DNA of 64,000 nt from Larix kaempferi (GCA_027924585.1 BSBM01001138.1:9348001-9412000), one strand, 5' to 3'. Counted from the stretch's first letter, positions 1 through 10,479 are shown. Notes: generated by a model not told the origin, from the letters alone. Numbers and translations: made by a program.

Positions 1-1016
1 AAGGATACCTTTTGAAGTTCTTGGTGTACACCCAAGAGGGTGTACAACGGCGATAGAACCAAACTGCAGATTCACCCAACCGAACGTGTCATGAACAGGG
101 TATCCTAGTTGCCACTCTTTAGGATTGTCTACCCGGTATCCCTCCCGGTAGGGGGATATCTAGCCGTTGATTCAACACTCTATATTGTCTGACTTGGATT
201 TCATCACCTTGCAGAGGATATCATTTGTTGACTCACAATACTTCTAGTTAGGTGTTTGCATGATACATTACCCACCTTTGGTCTAGTAACACCCATTTTT
301 TCTAGGAACTGTTTGACTTTTGGTATTCTGACCAATTTTGTTGCATCCCTCCACTTATTATAGCACAGCAGCTATAATAAGTGCTTTTTGAGGTTGGTTG
401 TTGGCCTGGGAGCCTTTCTTTTTTCACTCCCCTCTTGCACTCATTGTTGCATTAGGGTTTCGAGTTTTTTACATCACCACCTTTATCCTAGAAACTCAAT
501 AAATTTTTTACAATGCCAGTTTATCCTAGAAACTCTATAGAAGATGAAATAAGATAATAAAAAAATTGACATGCAACAACAAGACAATATTATTAATACA
601 ACAACTGCACTAATGAAATAGAAGCCAATGAAGCTATATTCAGCATGGCTAACACGCACTAGTTATCTCCACATATTAAGAATTGAGGTATGGAAATTAG
701 GCACAACACTGGACATTTAACTTCATTTTCACTCATAGTTTGGCTCATGAACAATACATGTTTCTAGAAACTATCGAAATTATGGTGTACTGGAATGGAT
801 GAAACAACTACTTATTATGTAGCATTCATATGAATTTTGAAGTCTCTAGAAAAATCAAGTTTGGATAAGACAAGAGATCAACTAATGGAATCCTTAATGG
901 ATTAAAAGGCCTCCCAGACTTCATCATTCCAACAAATGGATAGGATTGATTATCTAGGTGAATTTGGGCACAAACCTGCAAATTGATTTTACCCTTGAAA
1001 GCATGAATGGATTTTT
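1..1016. other. Unassigned AT-rich intergenic DNA
   Basis: No domain-bearing frame or terminal repeat is recognisable on either strand. A small inverted motif (GTACACCC/GGGTGTAC) lies near position 30. The stretch could be degraded retrotransposon sequence flanking element B, but nothing in it proves that. Confidence 0.5.
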
Positions 1017-1495
1017 TGTTGGAACCAAAGGTTATGAGGTTCATCACACCTCTAGATATTCCAGAGATAGTCGATCAAAATTCCTCAGTCGATTGTATGC
1101 TCGACTAAGTGATTGATTGATTGATCGATTGGATGATTGATATGTCAATTGATTAGATGGTCAACTCGACTATAACAACTGACTATTCAAGTGAATGTTG
1201 TGGTCTTTCAGGAAATAGTTAGAACCAACAAGCCTTACTCATGGACCAAATCTCCCTCAATTCAAGGAAGTTTGTTAGATCTGGAGATTGTAAAATAATA
1301 ACCCTATGGTTCATAGTGAAATACAATGAGTTGATGATATGATATGAGCTGAAGCATTGTGATATTTTGATCATAATGCATTGTGCTTAAGTGATGTAAA
1401 CAGTGTCTGTCAACACCACCTCTGTTCTTGGAAAATATTTATGCCTTATGTTATTTTATGTTATATGTCATGTTATTCAAAGGGTTTTCCCAACA
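1017..1495 (+). repeat. Putative 5' LTR of copia element B
   Basis: The right edge is well supported: it ends in CCCAACA immediately before a copia-type primer-binding site. The left edge (TGTTGGAACC at 1017) is only the nearest upstream TG-start with the right look. The interior contains a GATT/GATC-rich run near 1110-1180. No matching 3' LTR is visible downstream, because B ends at a junction with gypsy C near 10925, so the pair cannot be compared. Confidence 0.45.
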
Positions 1496-1507
1496 TGGTA
1501 TCTGAGC
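1496..1507 (+). other. Primer-binding site of copia B
   Basis: TGGTATCTGAGC differs by one base from TGGTATCAGAGC, the usual initiator-tRNA-Met complementary site of plant Ty1/copia elements. It directly follows the LTR end. Confidence 0.75.
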
Positions 1508-1633
1508 TATTGGTTTTGACCTATCCTATTGTCCACAAATCATGCTGAATCAGATCTAAGGCTGATCGACTATGGGCTGAATATTTGTCGATGAATACCT
1601 TTTGAAATTGGATCAGATCAGTAAGATATCAAA

Positions 1634-1926
1634 ATGATGAATTCCAAGATAGAACCTGTTAGTAATTTGAATGTCCATAACTATGCAATTTGGGTGCTAG
1701 ACATGGTAACACTATTGAAGAGAAAGGGAATTTGGCACTATACTAAGACCGTTATTCCAAATCCGTCGGATGACTAGGTTAAGTTTGTCATCAACGAAAA
1801 GAAGGATGAGGCTATTGGGGTCATCACGACCTAAATGTCAAGGTAGATTCTCTTTCATACAAGTGGGATCAATAGTCCTCATGTTGTTTGGAATAAGTTA
1901 AATTCATTGTTTTATAAAGTTGATGA
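1634..1926 (+). pseudogene. Copia B gag, N-terminal part (interrupted)
   Basis: This encodes the start of a copia Gag (UBN2-type domain), which would form the particle shell. The visible motif order is NLNVHNYAIWVLDM, then VWNKLNSLFYKVDD, typical of the first Gag helices. In-frame stops near 1772, 1833 and 1845 show it is dead. At 1926 the frame is cut by element A. The same codon phase resumes at 7161 after the duplicated GATGA, so the two halves belong to one gene. I start at the ATG at 1634, the first in frame after the primer-binding site. Confidence 0.8.
1922..1926. repeat. Target-site duplication GATGA, left copy
   Basis: GATGA lies just outside the left LTR of element A and recurs at 7156-7160 just outside the right LTR. 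Five bases is the usual copia duplication length. Confidence 0.92.
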
Positions 1927-2508
1927 TGTTAGAAAAACAGGATCGCAGAGCAATAACAATAAACAGAAATGCAAATATAATCACACATACACATTACAAG
2001 AGAGACACAGATATATCGTGGTTCACCCAACTTGGGCTACGTCCACACTGAATTTGCCAGTCCTTATTATTATTACCGTCCAACAAGTCGAAGGGATACA
2101 ACCTGCAGCACAACCACTGCACTTCCTCTTCTCTGTTTTACAGTCTCTCTCCAGATCTCAAAGATCTTTACAATGCATAAAACCTAATACATCAACCCTA
2201 GCCGTATTACAATGTATTTCTTTTATAAGGGAAATACAATGGGAAAATACCACGGGATACCCAAAACCATGGGCCCGCAAAACAGCTGACGAAAACAGCC
2301 CCAAATATTTTCTTCGGGGGCGCTGCCCCCGGACCCCCCAGCCAGGGGGGATGGGCCCCCCTGGAACCCCGTGGGGGGGCGATGCCCTCCCACACCCCCC
2401 CGCTGGGGTGAGTGTACAGTCCACCTACACATCATATAGAACTGGGGTACAAACACGACTAATACAATATCATCTATGAGACTAGAAGATCTGGATCCAC
2501 AACCAACA
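1927..2508 (-). repeat. 3' LTR of Copia-A
   Basis: Starts TGTTAG and ends CAACA. It matches 6544-7155 along its whole length except for a 30-bp unit missing here. It contains a strongly GC-rich block at 2316-2408. Short open frames within it lie in that block or its surroundings and are not credible proteins. Confidence 0.95.
2316..2408. repeat. GC-rich hairpin block in the Copia-A 3' LTR
   Basis: About 90 bp made mostly of G and C runs inside an AT-rich element. It contains the self-complementary GGGGGCGCTGCCCCC and several further G runs of 3-7, so both hairpins and G-quadruplexes are possible. Confidence 0.8.
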
Positions 2509-2522
2509 ATCTCCCACTTGGA
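2509..2522 (-). other. Polypurine tract of Copia-A
   Basis: On the minus strand this reads CAAGTGGGAGAT directly against the 3' LTR, matching the usual copia plus-strand primer position and composition. Confidence 0.8.
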
Positions 2523-2593
2523 GACTGATCACAACAACTCCACCGCTGCTGCACTTGCTGGACTTGGACTTGGAAAATTTCTCCTCTTCACCT

Positions 2594-3295
2594 TCATGCT
2601 AGAAGGCCAACTGAAATCGAGCACGAACTCAGTTTCTCTCTGGTCACTACCTTTGTGAACATGTCTACAGGATTCTGGCTAGTATGTATCTTTTCCAACT
2701 TTAACAGTTCATCTTCCAGAACAGAGCGTATGAAATGGTACTTGAGCTGTATATGTTTAGTCCTAGAATGGAATGCTGAGTTCTTTGCAAGATGAATGGC
2801 ACTCTGGCTGTCACTATACAGTCTGCTATCCTTCTGCTTCTTACCAACTTCCTCCATAAACCTCTGCAACCAAATCATCTCTTTACTAGCCTCTGTAATG
2901 GCAACATACTCTGCTTCTGTTGTTGAAAGTGCAACAACCTTCTGTAGTTTTGAAATCCAGCTTACTGTTGTTCCACCTACAGTAAACACATACCCTGTGG
3001 TACTCCTCCTGCTATCCTTGTCACCTGCCATATCAGCATCAACATATCCCTGTAGAACAGTGTCTGAACCTCCAAAACATAATGCCTCAGTGGTAGTACC
3101 TCTCAAATACCTGAGAATCCACTGTACTGCCTTCCAATGTTCTTTACCTGGATTGTTCATATATCTGCTCACAACTCCCACTGCATGTGCAATATCTGGT
3201 CTTGTGCACACCATGGCATACATCAAGCTGCCAACTGCTGATTGATAGGGAACCTTGGACATGTAATCTATCTCTTCTTGTGTCTTGGGACACAT
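2594..3295 (-). pseudogene. Copia-A RNase H domain (frameshifted from RT)
   Basis: This is the C-terminal end of the copia polyprotein: the tail of RT plus RNase H, which degrades the RNA strand during reverse transcription. It begins at the connection region (PYQSAVGSLMYAMVCTRPDI). The RNase H acidic residues follow in GYVDADMAGDKDSRRSTTGY, STTEAEYVAITEASKEM and LYSDSQSAIHLAKN, then the RTKHIQLKYHFIR motif. A few missing bases near 3300 put it in a different frame from the upstream RT block, so no full polyprotein can be made. The domain itself is intact to its stop just before the polypurine tract. Confidence 0.93.
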
Positions 3296-4038
3296 TTCCT
3301 TAGACTGAAATGGCTAGCCAAAGGTGTACTTACAGGTTTTGCATTCTGCATTCTGAACCTCTCCAACACCTTTTGTATGTACTCACTTTGAGACAATGTC
3401 AATTTGCGATTTTTCCTGTCTCTCATTATTCTCATACCAAGGATTTGCTTTGCAGCACCCAAATCCTTCATCGCAAATGAATTAGCTAGCTTCCTTTTGA
3501 GTACATTTATATCCTGCATGTCAGACCCTGCAACAAGCATGTCATCCACATACAATAACAAGATAATATATCTTCCATTGTCTAGCTTCTTGAAATAAAC
3601 ACAGTGGTCAGAGTGACATCTACTATAACCTTGTTCTGTCATAAACCTGTCAAACTTTAGATACCATTGCCTTGGAGCTTGCTTCAAGCCATACAAACTC
3701 TTTTTCAACCTGCATACCAGATCCTCCTTACCTTTGACTTCATACCCTTGTGGCTGCTGCATATATATTTCTTCCTCCAAATCCCCATGGAGGAAAGCTG
3801 TTTTTACATCTAATTGTTCAAGATGCAAATCTTCTACCGCCACTAGACTTAAGATAGTCCTAATTGAAGTCATCTTTACAATAGGAGAAAATATTTCATC
3901 AAAATCTATACCTTTCTTCTGTGCAAACCCCTTTACAACAAGTCTGGCCTTGTACCGCTTCTTACCTCCTTCTTCTTCCTTCAACCTGTAAATCCATTTG
4001 TTTTGCAATGCTCTTTTACCAGCAGGCAACTTAACCAA
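3268..4038 (-). pseudogene. Copia-A reverse transcriptase domain
   Basis: The RT domain (RVT_2) copies element RNA into DNA inside the particle. Visible landmarks are NKWIYRLKEEEGGKKRYKAR, FAQKKGIDFDEIFSPIVKM, QLDVKTAFLHGDLEEEIYMQ, SLYGLKQAPRQWY and the catalytic LLLYVDDMLVAGSD. The reading frame runs into foreign residues (HFSLRKCVPRHKKR) where a small deletion has shifted it before RNase H. The stretch 4039-4500 upstream links RT to integrase in another frame and carries at least one stop. Confidence 0.93.
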
Positions 4039-4383
4039 ATGCCCAAGTCTGGTTTCCTACCAATGAGTCCATCTCCTCATTCATGCCTTGCTCCCACTTC
4101 TTTCTAGTTTCCACCTGCATTGCTTCTTCATAACATTTTGGTTCACCAGAATCAGTCATCAATAAATAATACATTGAAGGAGAGTATCGTTCAGGGAGTC
4201 TACTTAACCTGGTAGATCATCTTACAGTTGCAGGAGTTTCAGGTACTTGCTGCTGCTCTTGATTTTCTGGCACCTTCGGAACTTCATTTTCTTTAACTTC
4301 ATCAAGCACTATGTACTCTGTGCTTTCCTTTTCCTGTTTCTTTCCCTGCAACTGATCTTTATACATGACCTTTTCATTGAATA

Positions 4384-6060
4384 TCACATCTCTACTCCTG
4401 ATGATTTTGTTATTTTCATAATCCCATAAACGATAACCAAATTCATCAACCCCATATCCAATAAAGGTACATTTCTTGGATTTAGCTTCAGGCTTTGTTC
4501 TATTTTCTTATCAATATGGACAAATGCTTCACAACCAAACGTTCTCAGAAATGAGTAGTTTACCTTTTTATCTGTCCATGCTTCCTCTGGAATACCACCA
4601 TCCAAAGCACTTGAAGGTCCTCTGTTTATTAAATAAACAACAGTATTTACAGCATCTGCCCAAAACTGTAAGGGCAACCCTGCATGCAGTCGCATACACC
4701 TTGCACACTCCATGATCGTTCTGTTCATCCTTTCTGACACACCATTTTCTTGTGGTGTTCCTGGGACTGTCTTCTCTCTACGAATCCCATGGTATGAACA
4801 GTAACTATCAAACTCCTTGCCGCAGTACTCACCTCCATTATCATATCTGAGACACTTCAACCTTTTTCCTGTCTCATTCTCAACCAAAGCTTTCCACTTC
4901 TTAAAAGTAGCAAACACATCAGATTTCTGTCCAATGCAATAAACCCAAGTTTTTCTAGTTGCATCATCAATAAATGTAACATAATAATGAGAGCCACCAA
5001 GAGATTGTACCTGAGCCGGTCCCCATACATCTGTATGCACAAGCTCTAATTTTTCATTCTTCTTCTGTTTCCCAACCCTGAGAAATCTGACTCTCTTCTG
5101 TTTTCCATAAACACAATTTTCACAAAATTCCAAACTTACCTGCTTCAAATCCGGCAGCAACTTCCTTGAGTGGAGAATCTGCATCCCCTTCTCACTCATG
5201 TGGCCAAGCCTATGATGCCACAATTCTGTATCTGTTCCTATGGAAGCTAAAGAGATAGAATGGTCAGTATTATGAGGACATAAATACAACGTACCTACTC
5301 TGTCTCCTTTTGCTATCACCATTGATCCTTTAGTGATCTTCCACCACTTTTCTCCGAACATAGATAGACAGCCGCCATCTCCCAACTGCCCTGTTGAGAT
5401 CAGATTTCTTTTCATAGCAGGAATATGCCTAACATCTTTCAACAACCAATCAGTTTCATTCTTAACTTTTATCCATACCTTACCCATTCCAACAATTTTA
5501 CATGGCTCATCATCACCCAATAAAACATGTCCAAAATCGCCAGGAACATACTCATGAAAGTATTTCCTATGGGGTGTAGCATGACATGAAGCTCCTGAAT
5601 CTACTACCCAATGATCACTAGTATTATCTAATGCAAGAATCAAAGCATCTTGTAACACATCACCTGCTACATTTTCTTCCTGGGTAGTTTCCTTCTGTGC
5701 ATCTCCTTTCTTCTTTAGAGATTTGCAGTCTTTCTTCAGATGTCCTTTCTTTCCACGGTTCCAGCACTCTATCTTTCCCAGTCTGGACTTAGATCTGCCC
5801 GTTTTAGACTTTCCACGATTACCTTGGCTCTTTCCTCTCTCCTTTTGTCTTCCTCTGCTCTCCATGGTCATCGCATTACCTGATGTCTCACCTGTGCTTT
5901 TTCTTCGCATTTCCTCGCTAAGAATAACACCAATAACATCATCAAATTTCAAGGTGTTTGAACCAGAGACAGAGTTACTTACAACCATGACCAAGCTATT
6001 CCAGCTTTCTGGCAATGAACACAAGATTAGAAGAGCCCTAACCTCATCATCAAAGTTCAC
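4384..6060 (-). pseudogene. Copia-A nucleocapsid, protease and integrase region
   Basis: One open frame of 558 codons carries three parts in order: a zinc knuckle (CWNRGKKGHLKKDC), protease with the aspartic motif WVVDSGASCHAT, and integrase. The integrase shows the HHCC finger (WHHRLGHMSEKGMQ to CENCVYGKQK) and DDE core landmarks HTDVWGPAQV, FIDDATRKTWVY and RYDNGGEYCGKEF with the ENGVSERMNRTIMECAR helix. The second cysteine of the knuckle is Arg instead of Cys, which would weaken RNA binding. After GCEAFVHIDK the peptide becomes non-homologous (IEQSLKLNPRNVPLL), showing a frameshift near 4500. The upstream gag is in the same frame, behind one TAG. Confidence 0.93.
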
Positions 6061-6075
6061 ACTTACAGAACTTAG

Positions 6076-6477
6076 CTAATTTGTAACCGTATTAAACTCA
6101 TTTAAATGATCAGTAACAGATCCACCTTCAGACATCTTCATATTAAATAAACGCTTCATTAGAAATACCTTGTTGGAAGCCGAGGGTTTTTCATACAACT
6201 TACCCAATGCTTTCATCAAACCCTCTGTTGTCGTTTCTTTTGAGATATTGAAAGCCACCGACGAAGCCAAGCTCAACCGTATTGTTCCCAGAGCCTTTCT
6301 GTCAAGAACCACCCATTCTTCGTCCTTCATAGTCGTCGGCTGCTTTGCTTTTCCTCCCAATGGTAAGAATAGATCCTTCTGGTACAGATAGTCCTCCATT
6401 TGCATCTTCCATAACCCGAAGTTTTGGCCGTTAAACTTCTCGACCTTAAACTTTCCTTCTTCTGCCATTGCTCCCAC
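6076..6477 (-). pseudogene. Copia-A gag
   Basis: The N-terminal Gag of the polyprotein: KFKVEKFNGQNFGLWKMQME, then RKALGTIRLSLASSVAFNI and KLYEKPSASNKVFLMKRLFN, the classic UBN2/Tnt1-type Gag pattern. It ends at a TAG (6076-6078), and the homologous peptide continues in the same frame just beyond it (LSSVSVNFDDEVRALLILCS). Related elements read Gln here, so CAG to TAG is the likely change. The start (6477) lies about 65 bp inside the 5' LTR, just after the primer-binding site. Confidence 0.9.
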
Positions 6478-6529
6478 TCGAACCAGAAACCCTAGCTTCC
6501 TGCGGGTTTAACTGCCAAATAGACCTTTG

Positions 6530-6541
6530 GCTCTGATACCA
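6530..6541 (-). other. Primer-binding site of Copia-A
   Basis: The minus strand reads TGGTATCAGAGC, the canonical initiator-tRNA-Met complement of copia elements. It lies two bases inside the 5' LTR and fixes the element's orientation. Confidence 0.93.
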
Positions 6542-6543
6542 AT

Positions 6544-7155
6544 TGTTAGAAAAACAGGATCGCAGAGCAATAACAATAAACAGAAATGCAAATATAATCA
6601 CACATACACATTACAAGAGAGACACAGATATATCGTGGTTCACCCAACTTGGGCTACGTCCACACTGAATTTGCCAGTCCTTATTATTATTACCGTCCAG
6701 CAAGTCGAAGGGATACAACCTGCAGCACAACCGCTGCACTTCCTCTTCTCTGTTTTACAGTCTCTCTCCAGATCTCAAAGATCTTTACAATGCATAAAAC
6801 CTAATACATCAACCCTAGCCGTATTACAATGTCTTTCTTTTATAAGGGAAATACAATGGGAAAATACCACGGGATACCCAAAACCATGGGCCCGCAAAAC
6901 AGCTGGCGAAAACAGCCCCAAAAATTTTCTTCGGGGGCGTTGCCCTCGAACCCCCATTTCTCGGGGGCGCTGCCCCCGGACCCCCCAGCCAGGGGGGATG
7001 GGCCCCCCTAGAAACCCGTGGGGGGGCGATGCCCTCCCACACCCCCCCGCTGGGGTGAGTGTACAGTCCACCTACACTTCATATAGAACTGGGGTACAAA
7101 CACGGCTAATACAATATCATCTATGAGACTAGAAGATCTGGCTCCACAACCAACA
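6544..7155 (-). repeat. 5' LTR of Copia-A
   Basis: TGTTAG to CAACA, 612 bp. It is longer than the 3' LTR by one extra 30-bp GC-rich unit at about 6930-6960. Confidence 0.95.
6932..7057. repeat. GC-rich hairpin block with extra tandem unit, Copia-A 5' LTR
   Basis: This is the same block as at 2316-2408 but with two tandem copies of the about-30-bp unit TTCGGGGGCGYTGCCCYCG. The copies differ at several bases, so the duplication is either old with loss in one LTR, or arose by slippage or template switching after insertion. Confidence 0.8.
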
Positions 7156-7700
7156 GATGAAAGTCAAGTAATGCAGATGGAGAAAGACTTGATCTCTCTA
7201 AAAACCCATTCCTTTGAAAGGATTGAGGACTATTTGGCTCATATCAAGGAGCTACAGTTGAAATTGGGGGAATGTGGGAAATTTTTTCTAAAGAAGGATG
7301 GGAATATCATTGAACTGGTCCCAATGAATCTGAAGACACCTTATGATGTGTTTTGCTCCTCATTTTGTGCCAATTGGATTTCAAGTGAGGAAGTCTATAA
7401 AGACTTTTCCTTTCATGTGATTTACTGATTAAGGATCAACAAAAGTTGCTTGATGAAGGGAAGCTTGGTAGCAGACACTAGGCTCACTTTCTCAAAGGAA
7501 AGATCAGGTAAGATTACAAAGAACAAGGTCGACCGGATACCCTAAATAAATGACAAGAGTGTATTCAACAGAATACTAAAGGAAAGACTAATGATTTGGA
7601 ATCGACCAAGAAGAATCGAAGGAAGAAAACATGTCACTAATGTGGAAAGGTGGGACATGTGGAGAAAACATGCTGGAAGAATACAAAGTACTTGGAAGAA
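7156..7700 (+). pseudogene. Copia B gag, C-terminal part and zinc knuckle
   Basis: This continues the interrupted gag from 1926. The first five bases are the duplicated GATGA, after which the frame reads ESQVMQMEKDLISLKTHSFE and IKELQLKLGECGKF to a stop at 7428. Farther on a degenerate nucleocapsid knuckle is visible near 7626-7680 (CHxCGKVGHVEKTC), with a stop codon at x. Several stops and frame changes make the gene non-functional. It would have formed the C-terminal capsid and RNA-binding part of Gag. Confidence 0.75.
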
Positions 7701-7814
7701 AAGGTCAAGCATCTTGAGGAATATGTGTTGGTTGTCTGATTGATCAATCGACCTGCAAATCATTTTACCTTTTATGTCAACACTTCCTAGGAATTACATT
7801 CCCACACCACTCAT

Positions 7815-8569
7815 ACTGAATGGATAGTTGATTATGGTTTCACTCATCATATGGATAAGGATGCTTCTTTGTTGTCTTCGTTAAGTGGAGCTCCATAACA
7901 CAAAATTTATGTAGTTGATGATTCTTCCCTCACGGTTGTTGGAAGTAGATATGTTAAATGTTGACATGGTAGAATCTCCAATGTCTATCATGTGCCTAGA
8001 TTTAGTGTGAATTTGTCATCGATTGCTCAACTTACACAGACTAGAAATAATTGAGTTTTGGTCGGATCGTTTTATTGTAAAGGATCTGAGGCATGGGGGT
8101 ACATCTATTTTTGTATGCTATATAGATCCCAAAGACAAACTATATAATTTTTGTGACTCTCCCAGGCATGATTCTAGACCGACTACACTTATTGCTTAGA
8201 CCAACGATAGAAATCGAATTTGGCATGAACAAATTGGAAATCTACACTTTCAAAGTTTGAAGATGACGGTAACAAAGAATATGGTTGCTAATCTCCCAAA
8301 TACTATTCTACCGGATGGAGTTTGTACAGGATGTGTGCTTGGAAAGCATCATCGAGCACCCTTTGATTCGATGGAAGCATGGTGAGCACATGAACAAATG
8401 GAACTTATTCATAGTGATATTTGTTGCATGAACAAATCCTGATTAGCATGTGCAAAGTATATTTTAATCTTCCTTGATGATTTCTCCAAGTTTACATGAG
8501 TCTATTTCTTGAAAAATGAGAGTCATGTCCTTGAAATATTAAAGGAATTTAGGGCATTGGATGAGAAGC
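7815..8569 (+). pseudogene. Copia B protease and integrase N-terminal region
   Basis: A decayed protease motif (EWIVDYGFTHHMD, normally a DSG-type aspartic site) lies near 7815-7855. The integrase HHCC finger follows near 8212-8360 (IWHEQIGNLHFQSLKMTVTK to CTGCVLGKHHRAPF). The core then runs to EKQCGQPT, where a short insertion interrupts it. There are many stops and frame changes, so this is a relic. It is the same element as the gag at 1634 and 7156. Confidence 0.72.
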
Positions 8570-8584
8570 AATGTGGTCAACCTA
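8570..8584. repeat. 15-bp target duplication, left copy
   Basis: AATGTGGTCAACCTA here and AATGTGGTCGACCTA at 8796-8810 flank a 211-bp insertion and differ at one base. The length suits LINE/SINE retroposition rather than an LTR element. Confidence 0.75.
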
Positions 8585-8795
8585 CTTCCCGTATGGTTGT
8601 ATCTCAATTGGAAAATGAAGTGAAACGAGATGTCGTGGTGTAAAAGAGGTAATGAGTTAAAAAAAACCCCACTTACATGTGCCCCATGCTTATGAGGTGT
8701 GTGGGTACACCTAGTAGTGGTAGCGGATGGGAATCAACCATGTGTAATGTGAGTACGTGTATCGCCCCAATTGTTGATTCCCTTAGTACAAAAAA
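8585..8795 (+). mobile_element. SINE-like insertion in copia B integrase
   Basis: This 211-bp segment interrupts the integrase reading frame. It ends in an A-rich tract (ACAAAAAAA) directly before the right target copy, as expected for target-primed retroposition. It encodes no protein. Polymerase III promoter boxes are only weakly suggested: TGGTAGCGGATGGG near 8715 as an A-box-like stretch and GTTGATTCCC near 8773 as a B-box-like one. A pair of arms, GGGAATCAAC and GTTGATTCCC, could fold into a hairpin. It may be an unrecognised SINE or a 5'-truncated LINE tail. Confidence 0.65.
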
Positions 8796-9265
8796 AATGT
8801 GGTCGACCTATTAAATGTTTTAAAATAGACAATGGTGGAGAATATGTGATTCATAGTTTGAAGAATATATATTGCATGGTGGTATCGCTTGGCATTGATT
8901 TTTCCCTCACACCCATTAGAATAATGGAGTGGCAAAGAAGAAGAATAGAAATTTGGTAGAATTGTCTTGATGTATACTATAGGCCAAATACCTTCCAACA
9001 AAATTTTCAGTATGAGTTGTTTATTGCTCAAACTATCTCCTAAACCTTGTTCCAACTAGAGTTGATAGTGACATGACTCCAGTCAAGAAGTGGCGAGGAA
9101 GAAAATATTCAGTCAGATTCCTCAAAACCTTTGGATGCATTGCTTGGGAACACATAAATGATAACTGTAGGAAGAAATTGGATGTAAAAAATCATCTTGT
9201 ATAGTGATAGGCTATTCTGATGAATCGAAATCCTATTGACCATTTGACCCTGTCAAACAACAAAT
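8796..9265 (+). pseudogene. Copia B integrase core and C-terminal region
   Basis: The frame resumes as KCGRPIKCFKIDNGGEYVIH, carrying the second catalytic Asp (DNGGEY) of the DDE core. Relics of the C-terminal part follow (TPVKKWRGRKYSVRFLKTFG, CIAWEHIND). Stops and shifts are frequent. Confidence 0.7.
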
Positions 9266-10440
9266 TATCTTGAGTAAGAATGTGATATTTGATGAGAATA
9301 CTTTAGGTCTTAAGTTATTGAACTCTTCCTTTAGATTGTTGCATAGTGATCCTTTGTATATTCTTGAAGAATATGGATTGAATATACCTTCTTTTGAAGT
9401 TTTGACCAAACAGTCGACTTTTGTTCCTAATTCGATTGGTATTCGGTATACATCGAATGAAGATGTCAGCATGCATGCACAATATCCTAAACCCAATATA
9501 CCTAGTTCTTCGACGACTTCTTCCCCTCGGTAGGTTGCTAATACTATTGAACTTGTTGGGTTATGTTGTTGACGTCAGTATTGGTCAACATACTCGTAGT
9601 AAAAAACAACATGGCAGTGTTGCATTAATGGCTTGTGTTCTAGAAACTTGTGATCCTAACACCTATTCTGATGGTCAAGGTTACCTGAATGGGAGAATTC
9701 TGTTGAAATTGATTCCTTATTAATAACCCGACTTGGGATTTAGTTCCCCGGCCACGTGGAAAGAATGTTGTGAAGTGTTGATGGGTCTACAATACCAAGT
9801 TTTCTTCATAAGGTGCTATTGGATGCCATAAGGTTCATTTGGTAGCCATGGGATTCTCTCAACTAGAAGGTATTGACTACACTGAAACCTTTGTCCCTTT
9901 TGCAAAGATGAACTCTATTCAATTGAATCTTTCCCTTGTTGTTGGGTTTGGATGGTAACTTCATCAAATGGATGTGAAAAGTGCCTTTATTCATGGCAAT
10001 TTGTATAAATAAATATACATGGATCAACCTCCTAGCTTTGTGACTGATTATAGTCTTATTTGTCAACTGAAGAAATCTTTGTATAGTTTGAAGCAAGCCC
10101 CACATTATTGGTATGAGAAGAATGATAGTTTCTTCATCAATCTTGGATTCGAACAATGTGAATCTAAACACAATATTTATGTATTACATTGTCATGGTGA
10201 TACTTTGATCATTGCATTATATGTTGATGATTTAGCCAGAACTGGAATCAATGTTGACTTAATTTTGAGATTGAAGAAACAACTTGTAGATACCTTTGAA
10301 ATGAATGACCTTGGTCTTTTGCATTTATTTCTAGGCATTCAATACTTCAAATGAATGATGGTGTCTTTCTTTCTCAACCCAAATATGCTTTTGATATTTT
10401 TAAACGATTTAAAATGGATGATTGTAAGTCTTGTGCTAAA
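9266..10440 (+). pseudogene. Copia B reverse transcriptase region
   Basis: It opens with the linker LSKNVIFDENTLGLKLLNSS (clean frame 9270-9533). RT follows: LVAMGFSQLEGIDYTETFVP, HQMDVKSAFIHGNLY, SLYSLKQAPHYWYEK and the catalytic ALYVDDLARTGINVD near 10216. Several stops (for example near 9775 and 9955) and frame changes make it inactive. The order IN then RT confirms a copia element. Confidence 0.82.
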
Positions 10441-10479
10441 CATTTTCAGTAGGGTGTCAAATTGTCTAAGGATAGTACC

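Larger units (their letters stand above)
1927..7155 (-). mobile_element. Copia-A, near-complete Tnt1/Tork-like LTR retrotransposon
   Basis: The element is 5,229 bp and lies on the minus strand. It has LTRs of 582 and 612 bp, a primer-binding site, a polypurine tract, a perfect 5-bp target duplication and the order gag, protease, integrase, RT, RNase H. That order defines Ty1/copia (Pseudoviridae-type) elements, and the peptide motifs resemble the Tnt1 type. The coding region is inactivated by an in-frame TAG after gag and by frameshifts near 4.5 kb and 3.3 kb. By eye the LTRs differ at only about ten substitutions plus a 30-bp indel, so this is one of the younger insertions in the window. It sits inside the gag of copia B. 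Confidence 0.95.

Noticed and set aside
2158-2456. Three overlapping Gly/Pro-rich minus-strand frames in the LTR (and again at 6775-7071)
   Set aside because: They come from translating the GC-rich hairpin block of the Copia-A LTRs. All frames of such DNA are open and the peptides have no domain.
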